A DNA stretch of 11,664 nucleotides from JBDRZD01 sp964623395 (GTDB lineage: Bacteria; Hydrothermota; Hydrothermia; Hydrothermales; Hydrothermaceae): assembly GCA_964623395.1 (NCBI GenBank), contig CAZUSI010000045.1:1-11664 (forward strand). The letters are read 5' to 3'. Below the pieces are notes generated by a model, which had not been told where the DNA came from, ran no database searches, and worked only from the letters and a program-made list of their open reading frames with translations. Shown here one piece after another: positions 4,995-11,664 of this stretch; position 1 is the stretch's first letter; every line of letters starts with the position of its first letter. The translations under genes and the position numbers were made by a program.

Positions 4995-7187
4995 TTATTT
5001 TAAAATTAAAATAGGGATTCTTTTCCCTTTAATTTCTAAAAAATATTTTCCAGATGTTTTTATTTTATAAGAATAAATTTTTCTACCTGAAACATCATAA
5101 ATTTTAAAATCTTTATTCTTTAAGGATTCTTTTAAGATATTTTTGAAATTGTAGGAAACTTCATAAACATTTGTAAAATAAAATTTTTTAAAATAAATTT
5201 CAAAATTCCCATCTCTTCCATCTTCCCATACTGCATAAATATAGTTATCCTTATAAGAAAATCTTGGGAATAAGGAAAAATCCTGCCATGAGGAAATTTG
5301 AAAGAAAGGGCTCCATGTCCTTCCTGTATCATAAGAAAAAACACCCCCTATACACCATTTGTCTTGGTAAAAATCATAATTTGCCCATATACATATTAAT
5401 GTATTATTCCCTATGTACTTTATAGATGGATAAATACCTATAAAGGGATAAGATAGATTAATTCCTTCTGTCCATGTATTTCCATCATCATAACTTTTCC
5501 TATAAAATATTTGCCAAGAATTACCTTGAGAAGTATTTAAATGGGAATAAACAAGATGTAAATTTCCATATTCATCTTTTTCTAAAAAAGGGAAATATGA
5601 ATATTCATCATCAAGATTATTTGTAATTTTTCTATAATTATTTTGACCAAATGGCTCTTTATCAAACCATATATTCCATCTTCCATGCTCCCAATTATTT
5701 GCAATCATTTCTTGCCAAACACAATATGCTATCCCATTTTTATTTATTACACTTGGAGAATATGAATATTTGTAAATATCCATACCAACAAGATTTGGTG
5801 GTAAAAATGTATTTCCTGTATCTATGCTTAAACTATTTACAATTCTTGGATGAAATTGCTGATAATAATCCATTGAAATACAATTTATTTTATTTTCTTT
5901 TATACTAATTGCTGAACGATGCCCCATTTCTCCTGATGTAAAAACATTAATTTCGTTGCTCCAATTTTCACCATCCTTTGATTTTTTCCCCTTTAATTCC
6001 CATACATATGTTTTCCCATATTGAGTAATTGTATCCTTAAATCCTTTTGCAATTACATATATTAAACTATCATAACCAGAAATTGATGGATATAAATATT
6101 CCTTATCTAAATTTCCTGAAAAAATTATAATTGGGTTTGTCCATGTATTTCCAAAATCAGGACTTTTTGTATAATAAACTTCATAAAATCCATCAGTATT
6201 ATCTGAAAAAACAACATGGATTCCATCTTCATTTATAAATATATCAGGATAAATTGTTTTTCCTATTGAATTACTTAAATTCATTTCATCCTGATAAAAA
6301 ATTTTCATATTTTCTTTAAATTTAAAATTTATTAACATTTCACTCATTATCTCACCATAAAAGGTAGGTGATGGCAAATTCAATAAATATGAAACCGTTG
6401 GGGCAATATCAAGATAATCCCTTCTCAATTCAATTACTGTATCAACTTTTATTCCAGGTCCAATTGCTAAAAAGGGAATATGTCTGCATCCATGGCAAAA
6501 ATCACCATGTCCTTGATATGAATAACTATGTCTTCCATGGTCTGTTGTTATTATAAATATTGTGCTATCCTTATAAAAGGGATCATTTTCAATTTTTTTA
6601 TAAACTTCAAAACATAAGGAATCTGCCTTTTTTATTGCATTTATATAACCATTCCATCCACCATGATGACCCATTTCATCAATTTCTGGGAAAACTGCAT
6701 ATACAAATACTGGATGGTCTCTATCCATTATTGTTCTTAGTGAATCCCATACTTCAATATCGTTTTGTCCTGAATTTGTTAAAACAATTTTTGGAGAATA
6801 AATATCACCAAATCCAGGGAAAAGGGAAGTTGGATATTTCCATATTGTATTTTTCCCTGAAATGTAATAAACCTTATTTTGTGGCAAATTTTTATATTTT
6901 ATCAAATATTCACCAATTGTTGGATAAAATCCCCTTTGAATTTGTGAAGTATATATATTTAGAAGTAATATTTCATGAGAAGAAGATATTATTGCTGAAT
7001 GGGAAGCAGTTGTATATGTTATTCCTGTTACAAAGAAATTTGTATAAATTACACCTTTTGGTCTTAATGAATCCCATATGAATTTTGTATATAAATTTTG
7101 TGCCTCAAAACATTCATCATTCCTTATTCCATCAATGTTTAAAATTATGCAATTTTTTGCTATGAATAAAATTATTAAGAATTTCAT
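4995..7187 (-). CDS. Secreted AlkP-superfamily phosphodiesterase/sulfatase-like enzyme with seven-repeat propeller and C-terminal sorting-like domain
   Basis: The protein has 730 residues in three parts. (1) A very short hydrophobic start (1-10) runs directly into an alkaline-phosphatase-superfamily domain: Asp19 in NIDGIRNDE, a nucleophile region GITYTTASHSA (55-65, Thr59 the best candidate), DEMGHHGG (170-177, Asp170/His174), TTDHGRH (214-220, Asp216/His217) and RHIPFLAIGPG with His236. (2) Seven repeats start near 313, 366, 423, 477, 531, 586 and 640, several opening Tyr-Pro. They carry Asp-boxes S-x-D-x-G-x-T-W at about 342-349, 403-409, 565-572 and 618-625, with a weaker one at 454-461. 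No sialidase RIP motif precedes the first repeat, so the propeller probably binds rather than cleaves. (3) The C-terminus, KIYDVSGRKIYSYKI (695-709) then SGKYFLEIKG, resembles type IX sorting domains. The start is backed by AAGGAGGG. A phosphodiesterase or related hydrolase on an extracellular substrate is inferred. Confidence 0.82.
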   Translation of the reverse strand: MKFLIILFIAKNCIILNIDGIRNDECFEAQNLYTKFIWDSLRPKGVIYTNFFVTGITYTTASHSAIISSSHEILLLNIYTSQIQRGFYPTIGEYLIKYKNLPQNKVYYISGKNTIWKYPTSLFPGFGDIYSPKIVLTNSGQNDIEVWDSLRTIMDRDHPVFVYAVFPEIDEMGHHGGWNGYINAIKKADSLCFEVYKKIENDPFYKDSTIFIITTDHGRHSYSYQGHGDFCHGCRHIPFLAIGPGIKVDTVIELRRDYLDIAPTVSYLLNLPSPTFYGEIMSEMLINFKFKENMKIFYQDEMNLSNSIGKTIYPDIFINEDGIHVVFSDNTDGFYEVYYTKSPDFGNTWTNPIIIFSGNLDKEYLYPSISGYDSLIYVIAKGFKDTITQYGKTYVWELKGKKSKDGENWSNEINVFTSGEMGHRSAISIKENKINCISMDYYQQFHPRIVNSLSIDTGNTFLPPNLVGMDIYKYSYSPSVINKNGIAYCVWQEMIANNWEHGRWNIWFDKEPFGQNNYRKITNNLDDEYSYFPFLEKDEYGNLHLVYSHLNTSQGNSWQIFYRKSYDDGNTWTEGINLSYPFIGIYPSIKYIGNNTLICIWANYDFYQDKWCIGGVFSYDTGRTWSPFFQISSWQDFSLFPRFSYKDNYIYAVWEDGRDGNFEIYFKKFYFTNVYEVSYNFKNILKESLKNKDFKIYDVSGRKIYSYKIKTSGKYFLEIKGKRIPILILK

Positions 7188-7190
7188 ATA

Positions 7191-7198
7191 CCCTCCTT
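7191..7198 (-). promoter_or_regulatory. Strong Shine-Dalgarno site of the AlkP-propeller gene
   Basis: The minus strand reads AAGGAGGG, then TAT, then ATG. It is the best ribosome site in the window and fixes the start at 7187. Confidence 0.7.
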
Positions 7199-7210
7199 TT
7201 TAAGTTAATA

Positions 7211-7216
7211 ATTATA
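7211..7216 (-). promoter_or_regulatory. Possible -10 element for the leftward operon
   Basis: The minus strand contains a perfect TATAAT 23 bases before the AlkP-type ATG. No good -35 hexamer is seen at the expected distance. In DNA this AT-rich such a match can easily arise by chance. Confidence 0.3.
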
Positions 7217-7223
7217 AATTATT

Positions 7224-7253
7224 TTGAGTTTAAAAATCATTTATCTTTAAAAT
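7224..7253 (+). promoter_or_regulatory. Possible promoter for the glyA operon
   Basis: TTGAGT (7224-7229) and TAAAAT (7248-7253) are separated by 18 bases, matching the vegetative consensus at four and five of six positions. They lie 24 bases before the glyA ATG, within the short space where a promoter for the rightward genes is expected. It is weak evidence because of base composition. Confidence 0.3.
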
Positions 7254-7276
7254 TTAAATTCAAAAAGGAGTTAAAA

Positions 7277-8512
7277 ATGGAAAAATTTAAAATTTTCGAT
7301 GAGGAAATATATAACCTTTTAAATGAGGAACTAAAAAGGCAAAGGGAAAATATAATACTTATTGCATCTGAAAATCATGCACCTCTTCATATTCTTTATC
7401 CAATGGGAACATGGCTTTCAAATAAATATGCAGAAGGTTATCCCTATAAAAGATATTATGGTGGATGTGAGGTTATGGATAAAATAGAAGAAATTGCAAT
7501 TGAAAGATTAAAAAAGCTCTTTAATGCAGAACATGCAAATGTTCAACCACATTCAGGAACACAGGCAAATCTTGCAGTTTATCTTGCACTTTTAAATACA
7601 GGTGATACAATACTTTCAATGGAACTTTCTCATGGAGGTCATCTTTCCCACGGTCATCCTGTTAATGCATCAGGAATTTATTATAATGTTGTAAGGTATG
7701 GGGTTAATAAGGAAACAGAGACAATTGATTTTGACGAGGTTAGGGATTTAGCAAAAAAACATAGACCAAAAATAATTGTTTGTGGTTACTCTGCATATCC
7801 AAGAATTATAGATTTTAAAAAATTTAAAGAAATTGCTGATGAGGTTGGTGCATATTTAATGGCAGATATTGCCCATATAACAGGACTTGTTGCAGCAAAT
7901 GTCCATCCAAATCCATTCCCTTATGCAGATGTTGTTACAGGAACAACTCATAAAACATTAAGGGGACCAAGAGGAGGATTTATACTTTGTAAAAAGGAAT
8001 TAGCAAAGAAAATTGATAAGGCAGTTTTCCCAGGAACACAGGGTGGTCCTTTAATGCATGTTATTGCTTCAAAGGCAATTTGTTTTAAAGAAGCAATGAA
8101 AGAAGAATTTAAAAAATATTGTGAGCAAATTGTTAAAAATAGTAAAAGACTTGCAGAAAAATTGAAGGAAAAAGGGGCAAGAATTGTATCAGGTGGAACC
8201 GATACACATCTTTCATTAATTGATTTAAGGCCATTAAATATAACTGGGAAGGAGGCAGAAGAACTTTTAGGTAAGGCAGGTATTGTTGTTAATAAAAATA
8301 CAATTCCTTTTGATGAAAAACCACCAACAATAACAAGTGGGATAAGGGTAGGAACTCCTTGCGTTACAACAAGAGGGATGAAGGAAAAGGAAATGGATAT
8401 AATTGCCCACTTTATATATGAAGTTATAACAAAGGGTGAAAAGATAGTGGAAAAAATAAGAAAGGAGGTGATGGAATTTTTAAAGAATTTCCCCTTATAT
8501 GAAGAAATTTAA
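7277..8512 (+). CDS. glyA: Serine hydroxymethyltransferase
   Basis: This 411-residue, full-length protein converts serine and tetrahydrofolate to glycine and methylene-tetrahydrofolate in the cytosol using pyridoxal phosphate. Family blocks are clear: IASENHAP (29-36), KYAEGYPYKRYYGGC (50-64), the cofactor-binding HSGTQAN (92-98), Asp197 in MADIAH and the Schiff-base Lys226 in TGTTHKTLRGPRGG (221-234). GGTDTHLSLID and the C-terminal SGIRVGTP block also fit. The usual ASENFTS motif is altered to ASENHAP, and 'GHLSHG' keeps the LTHG-like loop. The start is supported by AAAGGAG eight bases upstream. It is the first gene of the rightward operon and its end overlaps the lptE-like gene by 14 bases. 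Confidence 0.97.
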   Translation: MEKFKIFDEEIYNLLNEELKRQRENIILIASENHAPLHILYPMGTWLSNKYAEGYPYKRYYGGCEVMDKIEEIAIERLKKLFNAEHANVQPHSGTQANLAVYLALLNTGDTILSMELSHGGHLSHGHPVNASGIYYNVVRYGVNKETETIDFDEVRDLAKKHRPKIIVCGYSAYPRIIDFKKFKEIADEVGAYLMADIAHITGLVAANVHPNPFPYADVVTGTTHKTLRGPRGGFILCKKELAKKIDKAVFPGTQGGPLMHVIASKAICFKEAMKEEFKKYCEQIVKNSKRLAEKLKEKGARIVSGGTDTHLSLIDLRPLNITGKEAEELLGKAGIVVNKNTIPFDEKPPTITSGIRVGTPCVTTRGMKEKEMDIIAHFIYEVITKGEKIVEKIRKEVMEFLKNFPLYEEI

Positions 8513-8972
8513 TTTTTTTTTAATATTTTTTATTTCATGTGTTTATTCTTTTAAAGGATTTTTTCCAAAGGAATTAAAAAATGTTGGGGTTGAAGTTTTT
8601 GAAAATGAAAGTGAAAGATATGGAATTGAAATAAATGTAACAAATAATTTTATAAAGGGAATTGAAGAGGATAGGAGAACTCAAATTGTTGAAATAAATA
8701 AGGCAAGTTTAATTATAAGGGGAAAAATAAAAAGTTTTTCAAAAAATCCCCATTCCTTTGATGAAAATGGAAGAGTTTTAGAATATAAAATTATAGTAGA
8801 TGCTGAAATTGAATTTATAAATAAAATTAAAAATGAAGAATTTTTACCAAAAAAAATTTTTTCAGGATGGGGAATATATAGTGCTTTGAATGAAGATGAA
8901 GAAATTGGAATTGAAAGAGCTTCAAGAGATTTAGCAAAAAAGGTTATAACATATCTCTTTTTGTCATGGTAA
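8499..8972 (+). CDS. lptE: LptE-like outer-membrane lipoprotein
   Basis: The protein has 157 residues. A lipoprotein signal MKKFNFFLIFFIS ends at Cys14, although the lipobox F-I-S-C is a loose fit. The mature part follows the LptE pattern: CVYSFKGFFPKEL, then VGVEVFEN (29-36), an Asp/Arg-rich stretch (58-61), INKASLIIRGKIKSF (66-80) and VLEYKIIVDAEIEF (93-106). LptE is the lipoprotein partner of LptD in delivering lipopolysaccharide to the outer membrane, so the gene suggests an LPS-type diderm envelope. The family is diverse and similarity is by pattern only; another small outer-membrane lipoprotein is the alternative. It has no separate ribosome site and overlaps glyA, so it is probably translated by coupling. 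Codons 5-7 form a run of nine T (8513-8521). Confidence 0.72.
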   Translation: MKKFNFFLIFFISCVYSFKGFFPKELKNVGVEVFENESERYGIEINVTNNFIKGIEEDRRTQIVEINKASLIIRGKIKSFSKNPHSFDENGRVLEYKIIVDAEIEFINKIKNEEFLPKKIFSGWGIYSALNEDEEIGIERASRDLAKKVITYLFLSW

Positions 8973-10294
8973 AGAAAAATTTTGAAGTTGAAATAAAAAA
9001 GATAACAAAAGAAGGATATGGAATTGGATTTAAAAATGATAAAAAGGTTCTTGTTCCTTATTCTTTGCCAGAAGAAAGGATTTTAATTGATGTTGTAAAG
9101 GAAAGTAAAGATGTTATTTTTGGAAAAATTAAGAAATTTATAAGAACAAGTGAAAATAGGATAGAACCACCATGTCCATACTTTGGGGAATGTGGTGGAT
9201 GCCATTTTCAAATGGCGTCTTATAGTTTTCAATTAAAAATAAAGGAGGAAATTTTAAGAGAAATTTTAAAGGAGATAGGAAAAATTGAGAACTTGCCTTT
9301 AATGGAAATAGAACCTTCAAATTCTGATTTTTTTTATAGGGTTAAGGCACAAATTCCTTTAAAAAGGATAAAGGGCAAAGTTTATATGGGATTTTATAAA
9401 CCAGATACACACTTTATCGTTGATATTGAAGAATGTATAATACATAAAAGGAAAATAAATGAATTTATTAAAAAGATTAAGGAAATATTACAGGAGGAAA
9501 GGATAACGGTTTATGATGAAATTAAAAAAAGGGGAAGATTAAGATATTGTGTTATTAGGTCAGATACAGATGAAAAAAATATTTTAATAATATTTGTAAC
9601 AAATTTAAAGGGATTTCCAAAAATACTTGCAAATAAAATTTATGAAATTGATAAAGAAAGTATAAAAGGTATAGTTGAAAACTATAATCCAAAAGAAGGT
9701 AATAGAATATTTGGAGAAGAAACAAAAGCAATTCTTGGAAATGATTATATATTTCAAAGAATAGGTAAATATACTTTTAGAATATCTGCAACTTCATTTT
9801 TCCAGGTAAATCCTGAAACTGCAAAAAAATTGCTTGATTTTGTTAAGGAATTAATTCCTGAAAATAAAATTTTAATTGATGCCTTTTCAGGTGTTGGCTT
9901 TTTCTCAATTCCATTTTCAGAAAAAATGAAAAAAGTTATTGGAATTGAAATAGATAAATCTTCTTATAAAGATTTTTTAAGAAATATAGAGATAAATGAT
10001 AGTTTTAATGTTGAAGCAGTAAATGCAGATGTTTTTGAATACATTAATGAAATTGAAAAGGCAAATTTAATAATTTTTGATCCGCCAAGAAAAGGACTTA
10101 GTGAAAATATATTCAAAAATTTAAATAGAATTAAGCCAGAAAAAATAATTTATGTTTCCTGTAATCCTGAAAGCTTTTTAAAGGATTTAAAAGTTTTAAT
10201 TGAAATTGGATATGATATAGAAGTTATAAAACCCTTTGATTTTTTCCCACAAACATATCATATTGAAATATGTTCAATTTTAAAAAGAAAATGA
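8966..10294 (+). CDS. TrmA/RlmD-family uracil-5-methyltransferase (RNA)
   Basis: This 442-residue SAM-dependent enzyme makes 5-methyluridine in RNA. The N-terminal TRAM domain (about 3-60, KKNFEVEIKKITKEGYGIG) is followed by an iron-sulfur site with Cys70, Cys76 and Cys79 in CPYFGECGGC and Cys157 in EECIIH. The catalytic domain has SFFQVNPETA (277-286), the SAM loop DAFSGVGFFS (305-314), GIEIDKSS, FDPPRKGL (371-378) and the nucleophile Cys399 in YVSCNPESF. It ends with the HIEICSIL block (Glu434 as base). The cluster and TRAM domain favour a 23S rRNA enzyme of the RlmD/RlmCD type, but the exact uridine cannot be told from sequence. It overlaps the lptE-like gene by seven bases and recJ by four (ATGA), with no independent ribosome site. 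Confidence 0.92.
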   Translation: MVKKNFEVEIKKITKEGYGIGFKNDKKVLVPYSLPEERILIDVVKESKDVIFGKIKKFIRTSENRIEPPCPYFGECGGCHFQMASYSFQLKIKEEILREILKEIGKIENLPLMEIEPSNSDFFYRVKAQIPLKRIKGKVYMGFYKPDTHFIVDIEECIIHKRKINEFIKKIKEILQEERITVYDEIKKRGRLRYCVIRSDTDEKNILIIFVTNLKGFPKILANKIYEIDKESIKGIVENYNPKEGNRIFGEETKAILGNDYIFQRIGKYTFRISATSFFQVNPETAKKLLDFVKELIPENKILIDAFSGVGFFSIPFSEKMKKVIGIEIDKSSYKDFLRNIEINDSFNVEAVNADVFEYINEIEKANLIIFDPPRKGLSENIFKNLNRIKPEKIIYVSCNPESFLKDLKVLIEIGYDIEVIKPFDFFPQTYHIEICSILKRK

Positions 10295-11664
10295 AATGGA
10301 TAATAAAAGAAGTTCCGGAAAATCTTCCCCTTTTAAAAAGAATATTAATTTCAAGAGGTATTGAAAATCCTCTTGATTTTATAAATCCAAAAATAGAAAA
10401 TCTTTATTCGCCTTTTTTGTTTGAAGATATGGAAAAAAGTGTAAAAAGGATAATTGATGAAGCAATAAAGCATGGAAAAATAGGAATATTTGGAGATTAT
10501 GATGCTGATGGAATTTGCGGAAGTTCATTTTTATATAGAAAATTTAAGGAGATAGGAATAAAACCAATTGCATATATACCTTCAAGAATAAAAGAAGGTT
10601 ATGGAATAGGAATAAAGGGAATTGAATGTTTAAGAAAAAGGGGGGTAAATCTTATAATCTCTGTTGATTGTGGAATTGGAGCCTTTGAGGAAGTTGAATA
10701 TGCAAAAAAAATTGGTATTGATATAATAATAACAGACCATCATGAAAAAAGTAAAAAAATTCCAGATGCATTTGGAATAATAAATCCAAAAATTTCAAAA
10801 AATTATCCCTTTAAATATCTTTCAGGAGCAGGTGTTGCCTTTAAACTTATGGAAGGAATTTATGAAAAATTAAATTTTGATAAAAAAGAACTTTATTGGG
10901 ATTTAGATTTAATAGCAATTGGAACAATTGCAGATCAGGTTCCTTTAATTGATGAAAACAGAATAATCTCCTATTTTGGTTTAAAGGTTATTGAAAATAC
11001 AAAAAAAGTTGGAATTAAGGCAATTAAAAAAATAGCTGGAATTAAAAATAGAGTAAATGAATGGCATGTAAATTTTTTAATTGCACCAAGATTAAATGCA
11101 TCAGGAAGAATGGAACATGCAAAAAAATCTGCAGAACTTTTAATAACAAAGGATGGAGATATTGCAATTTCTATTGCAGAATACCTTGAAGAAAAAAATA
11201 AGTTAAGGCAAAAAACACAAGACCTTATTTATGAAGAAGCAAAAAAATATTTAAGAGAAGATAGATTTGTAAATTGTTTATGGAATAAGAATTGGCATGA
11301 AGGAGTTATTGGAATAGTTGCATCAAAAATATGTGAAGAAACATATAAACCAACATTTTTATTTAAGATAGAAGATGGAATAGCAAAGGGTTCTGCAAGA
11401 AGCATACCGGAATTTGATTTAATTTATGCCCTTAATAAATGTGAAGAATTATTTATAGAATATGGAGGGCATAAGCTTGCTGCTGGAATAAAGATGAAGG
11501 AAAAGAATTTAAAAATATTTTATGAAAGAATAGAAGAAATTGCAAAAGAAATTTTGGATAAGGAAAAAATTGAAAAGAAAATATATGTTGATACAAAGGC
11601 AAGTTTAAAGGAAATAATAAATGAAGGAGAAGAAGTTATTGAAAAACTTTCGCCTTTTGGAGAA
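10291..11664 (+). CDS. recJ: Single-stranded-DNA exonuclease RecJ (3' end cut by window)
   Basis: The frame stays open from the ATG at 10291 to the last base, giving 458 codons of a protein usually about 550-580 residues long. It degrades single-stranded DNA 5' to 3' in recombination and mismatch/base-excision repair. The DHH domain is complete: IFGDYDADGICGSS (66-79), ISVDCGIGA (123-131), ITDHHE (147-152), SGAGVAFKL (178-186) and GTIADQVPL (211-219). The core/DHHA1 part follows with APRLNASGRM (265-274), NWHEGVIGIVASK (334-346), AKGSARS and YGGHKLAAGI (391-400). The metal-binding Asp and His residues of the DYDADG, DCG and DHH motifs are all present. Only the C-terminal OB-type region is missing. 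The ATG overlaps the stop of the methyltransferase gene (ATGA), indicating coupling in the glyA operon. Confidence 0.95.
   Translation, partial: MKWIIKEVPENLPLLKRILISRGIENPLDFINPKIENLYSPFLFEDMEKSVKRIIDEAIKHGKIGIFGDYDADGICGSSFLYRKFKEIGIKPIAYIPSRIKEGYGIGIKGIECLRKRGVNLIISVDCGIGAFEEVEYAKKIGIDIIITDHHEKSKKIPDAFGIINPKISKNYPFKYLSGAGVAFKLMEGIYEKLNFDKKELYWDLDLIAIGTIADQVPLIDENRIISYFGLKVIENTKKVGIKAIKKIAGIKNRVNEWHVNFLIAPRLNASGRMEHAKKSAELLITKDGDIAISIAEYLEEKNKLRQKTQDLIYEEAKKYLREDRFVNCLWNKNWHEGVIGIVASKICEETYKPTFLFKIEDGIAKGSARSIPEFDLIYALNKCEELFIEYGGHKLAAGIKMKEKNLKIFYERIEEIAKEILDKEKIEKKIYVDTKASLKEIINEGEEVIEKLSPFGE

Noticed and set aside
6368..7081. Plus-strand open frames of 62 and 173 codons opposite the AlkP domain
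   Set aside because: They have no ribosome site or recognisable motif and are antisense shadows of a gene with complete catalytic motifs.
4995..7187. Calling the long secreted protein a sialidase
   Set aside because: Asp-boxes are present but no RIP motif or arginine triad is seen before the first repeat, and the catalytic motifs belong to the AlkP superfamily domain.
7188..7276. A riboswitch or attenuator ahead of glyA
   Set aside because: The space is only 89 bases, shared by two divergent starts, very AT-rich and without a stable stem, so no glycine or folate riboswitch pattern could be supported.

Overview
The window is a very AT-rich bacterial segment packed with genes. Lys, Ile, Glu and Phe dominate the proteins, and Arg is mostly AGA/AGG. 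An LptE-like lipoprotein points to a diderm (outer-membrane) cell. The extracellular enzyme has a C-terminal domain resembling type IX sorting domains. Together with the composition, this fits a thermophile-like uncultured lineage of the FCB/WOR-3 (Hydrothermae/Stahlbacteria) kind. That placement is inference from style, not from a marker gene. A run of 100 N, plus contig-end overlap next to it, shows this is a scaffolded draft or metagenome assembly.

Left and middle (47-7187, minus strand): nine genes read leftwards with overlaps or short spacers, so they are probably one long transcription unit. In transcription order they are: a secreted AlkP-superfamily hydrolase with a seven-repeat propeller and a sorting-type C-terminus; a UPF0173 metallo-beta-lactamase-fold hydrolase; a Rossmann/DUF2520 protein; a membrane-anchored ComEA-type helix-hairpin-helix protein; a HAD phosphatase; and then a four-gene module. 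That module is a 59-residue peptide with a Tat-like leader, a PqqD-type peptide chaperone, an HPr-kinase-like P-loop kinase and a PF14907-type nucleotidyltransferase. It resembles peptide-modification (RiPP-like, 'HPr-rel-A'-type) loci and is the most unusual part of the window. A strong ribosome binding site at the very left edge implies that another minus-strand gene follows immediately outside.

Right (7277-11664, plus strand): a divergent set of housekeeping genes, glyA, an lptE-like lipoprotein gene, a TrmA/RlmD-family uracil methyltransferase and recJ (cut by the window end). Successive overlaps of 14, 7 and 4 bases suggest strong translational coupling. The 89-base space at 7188-7276 must carry both divergent start regions.

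The N gap at 3020-3119 is very likely an artefact. The 55 bases before it are identical to the 55 bases after it, the signature of two contigs overlapping by one k-mer. Collapsing the duplicate gives a clean 4-base ATGA overlap between the ComEA-like gene and the HAD gene. No stretch over 300 bases lacks a gene. I saw no tRNA, rRNA, CRISPR array, insertion sequence or convincing terminator.
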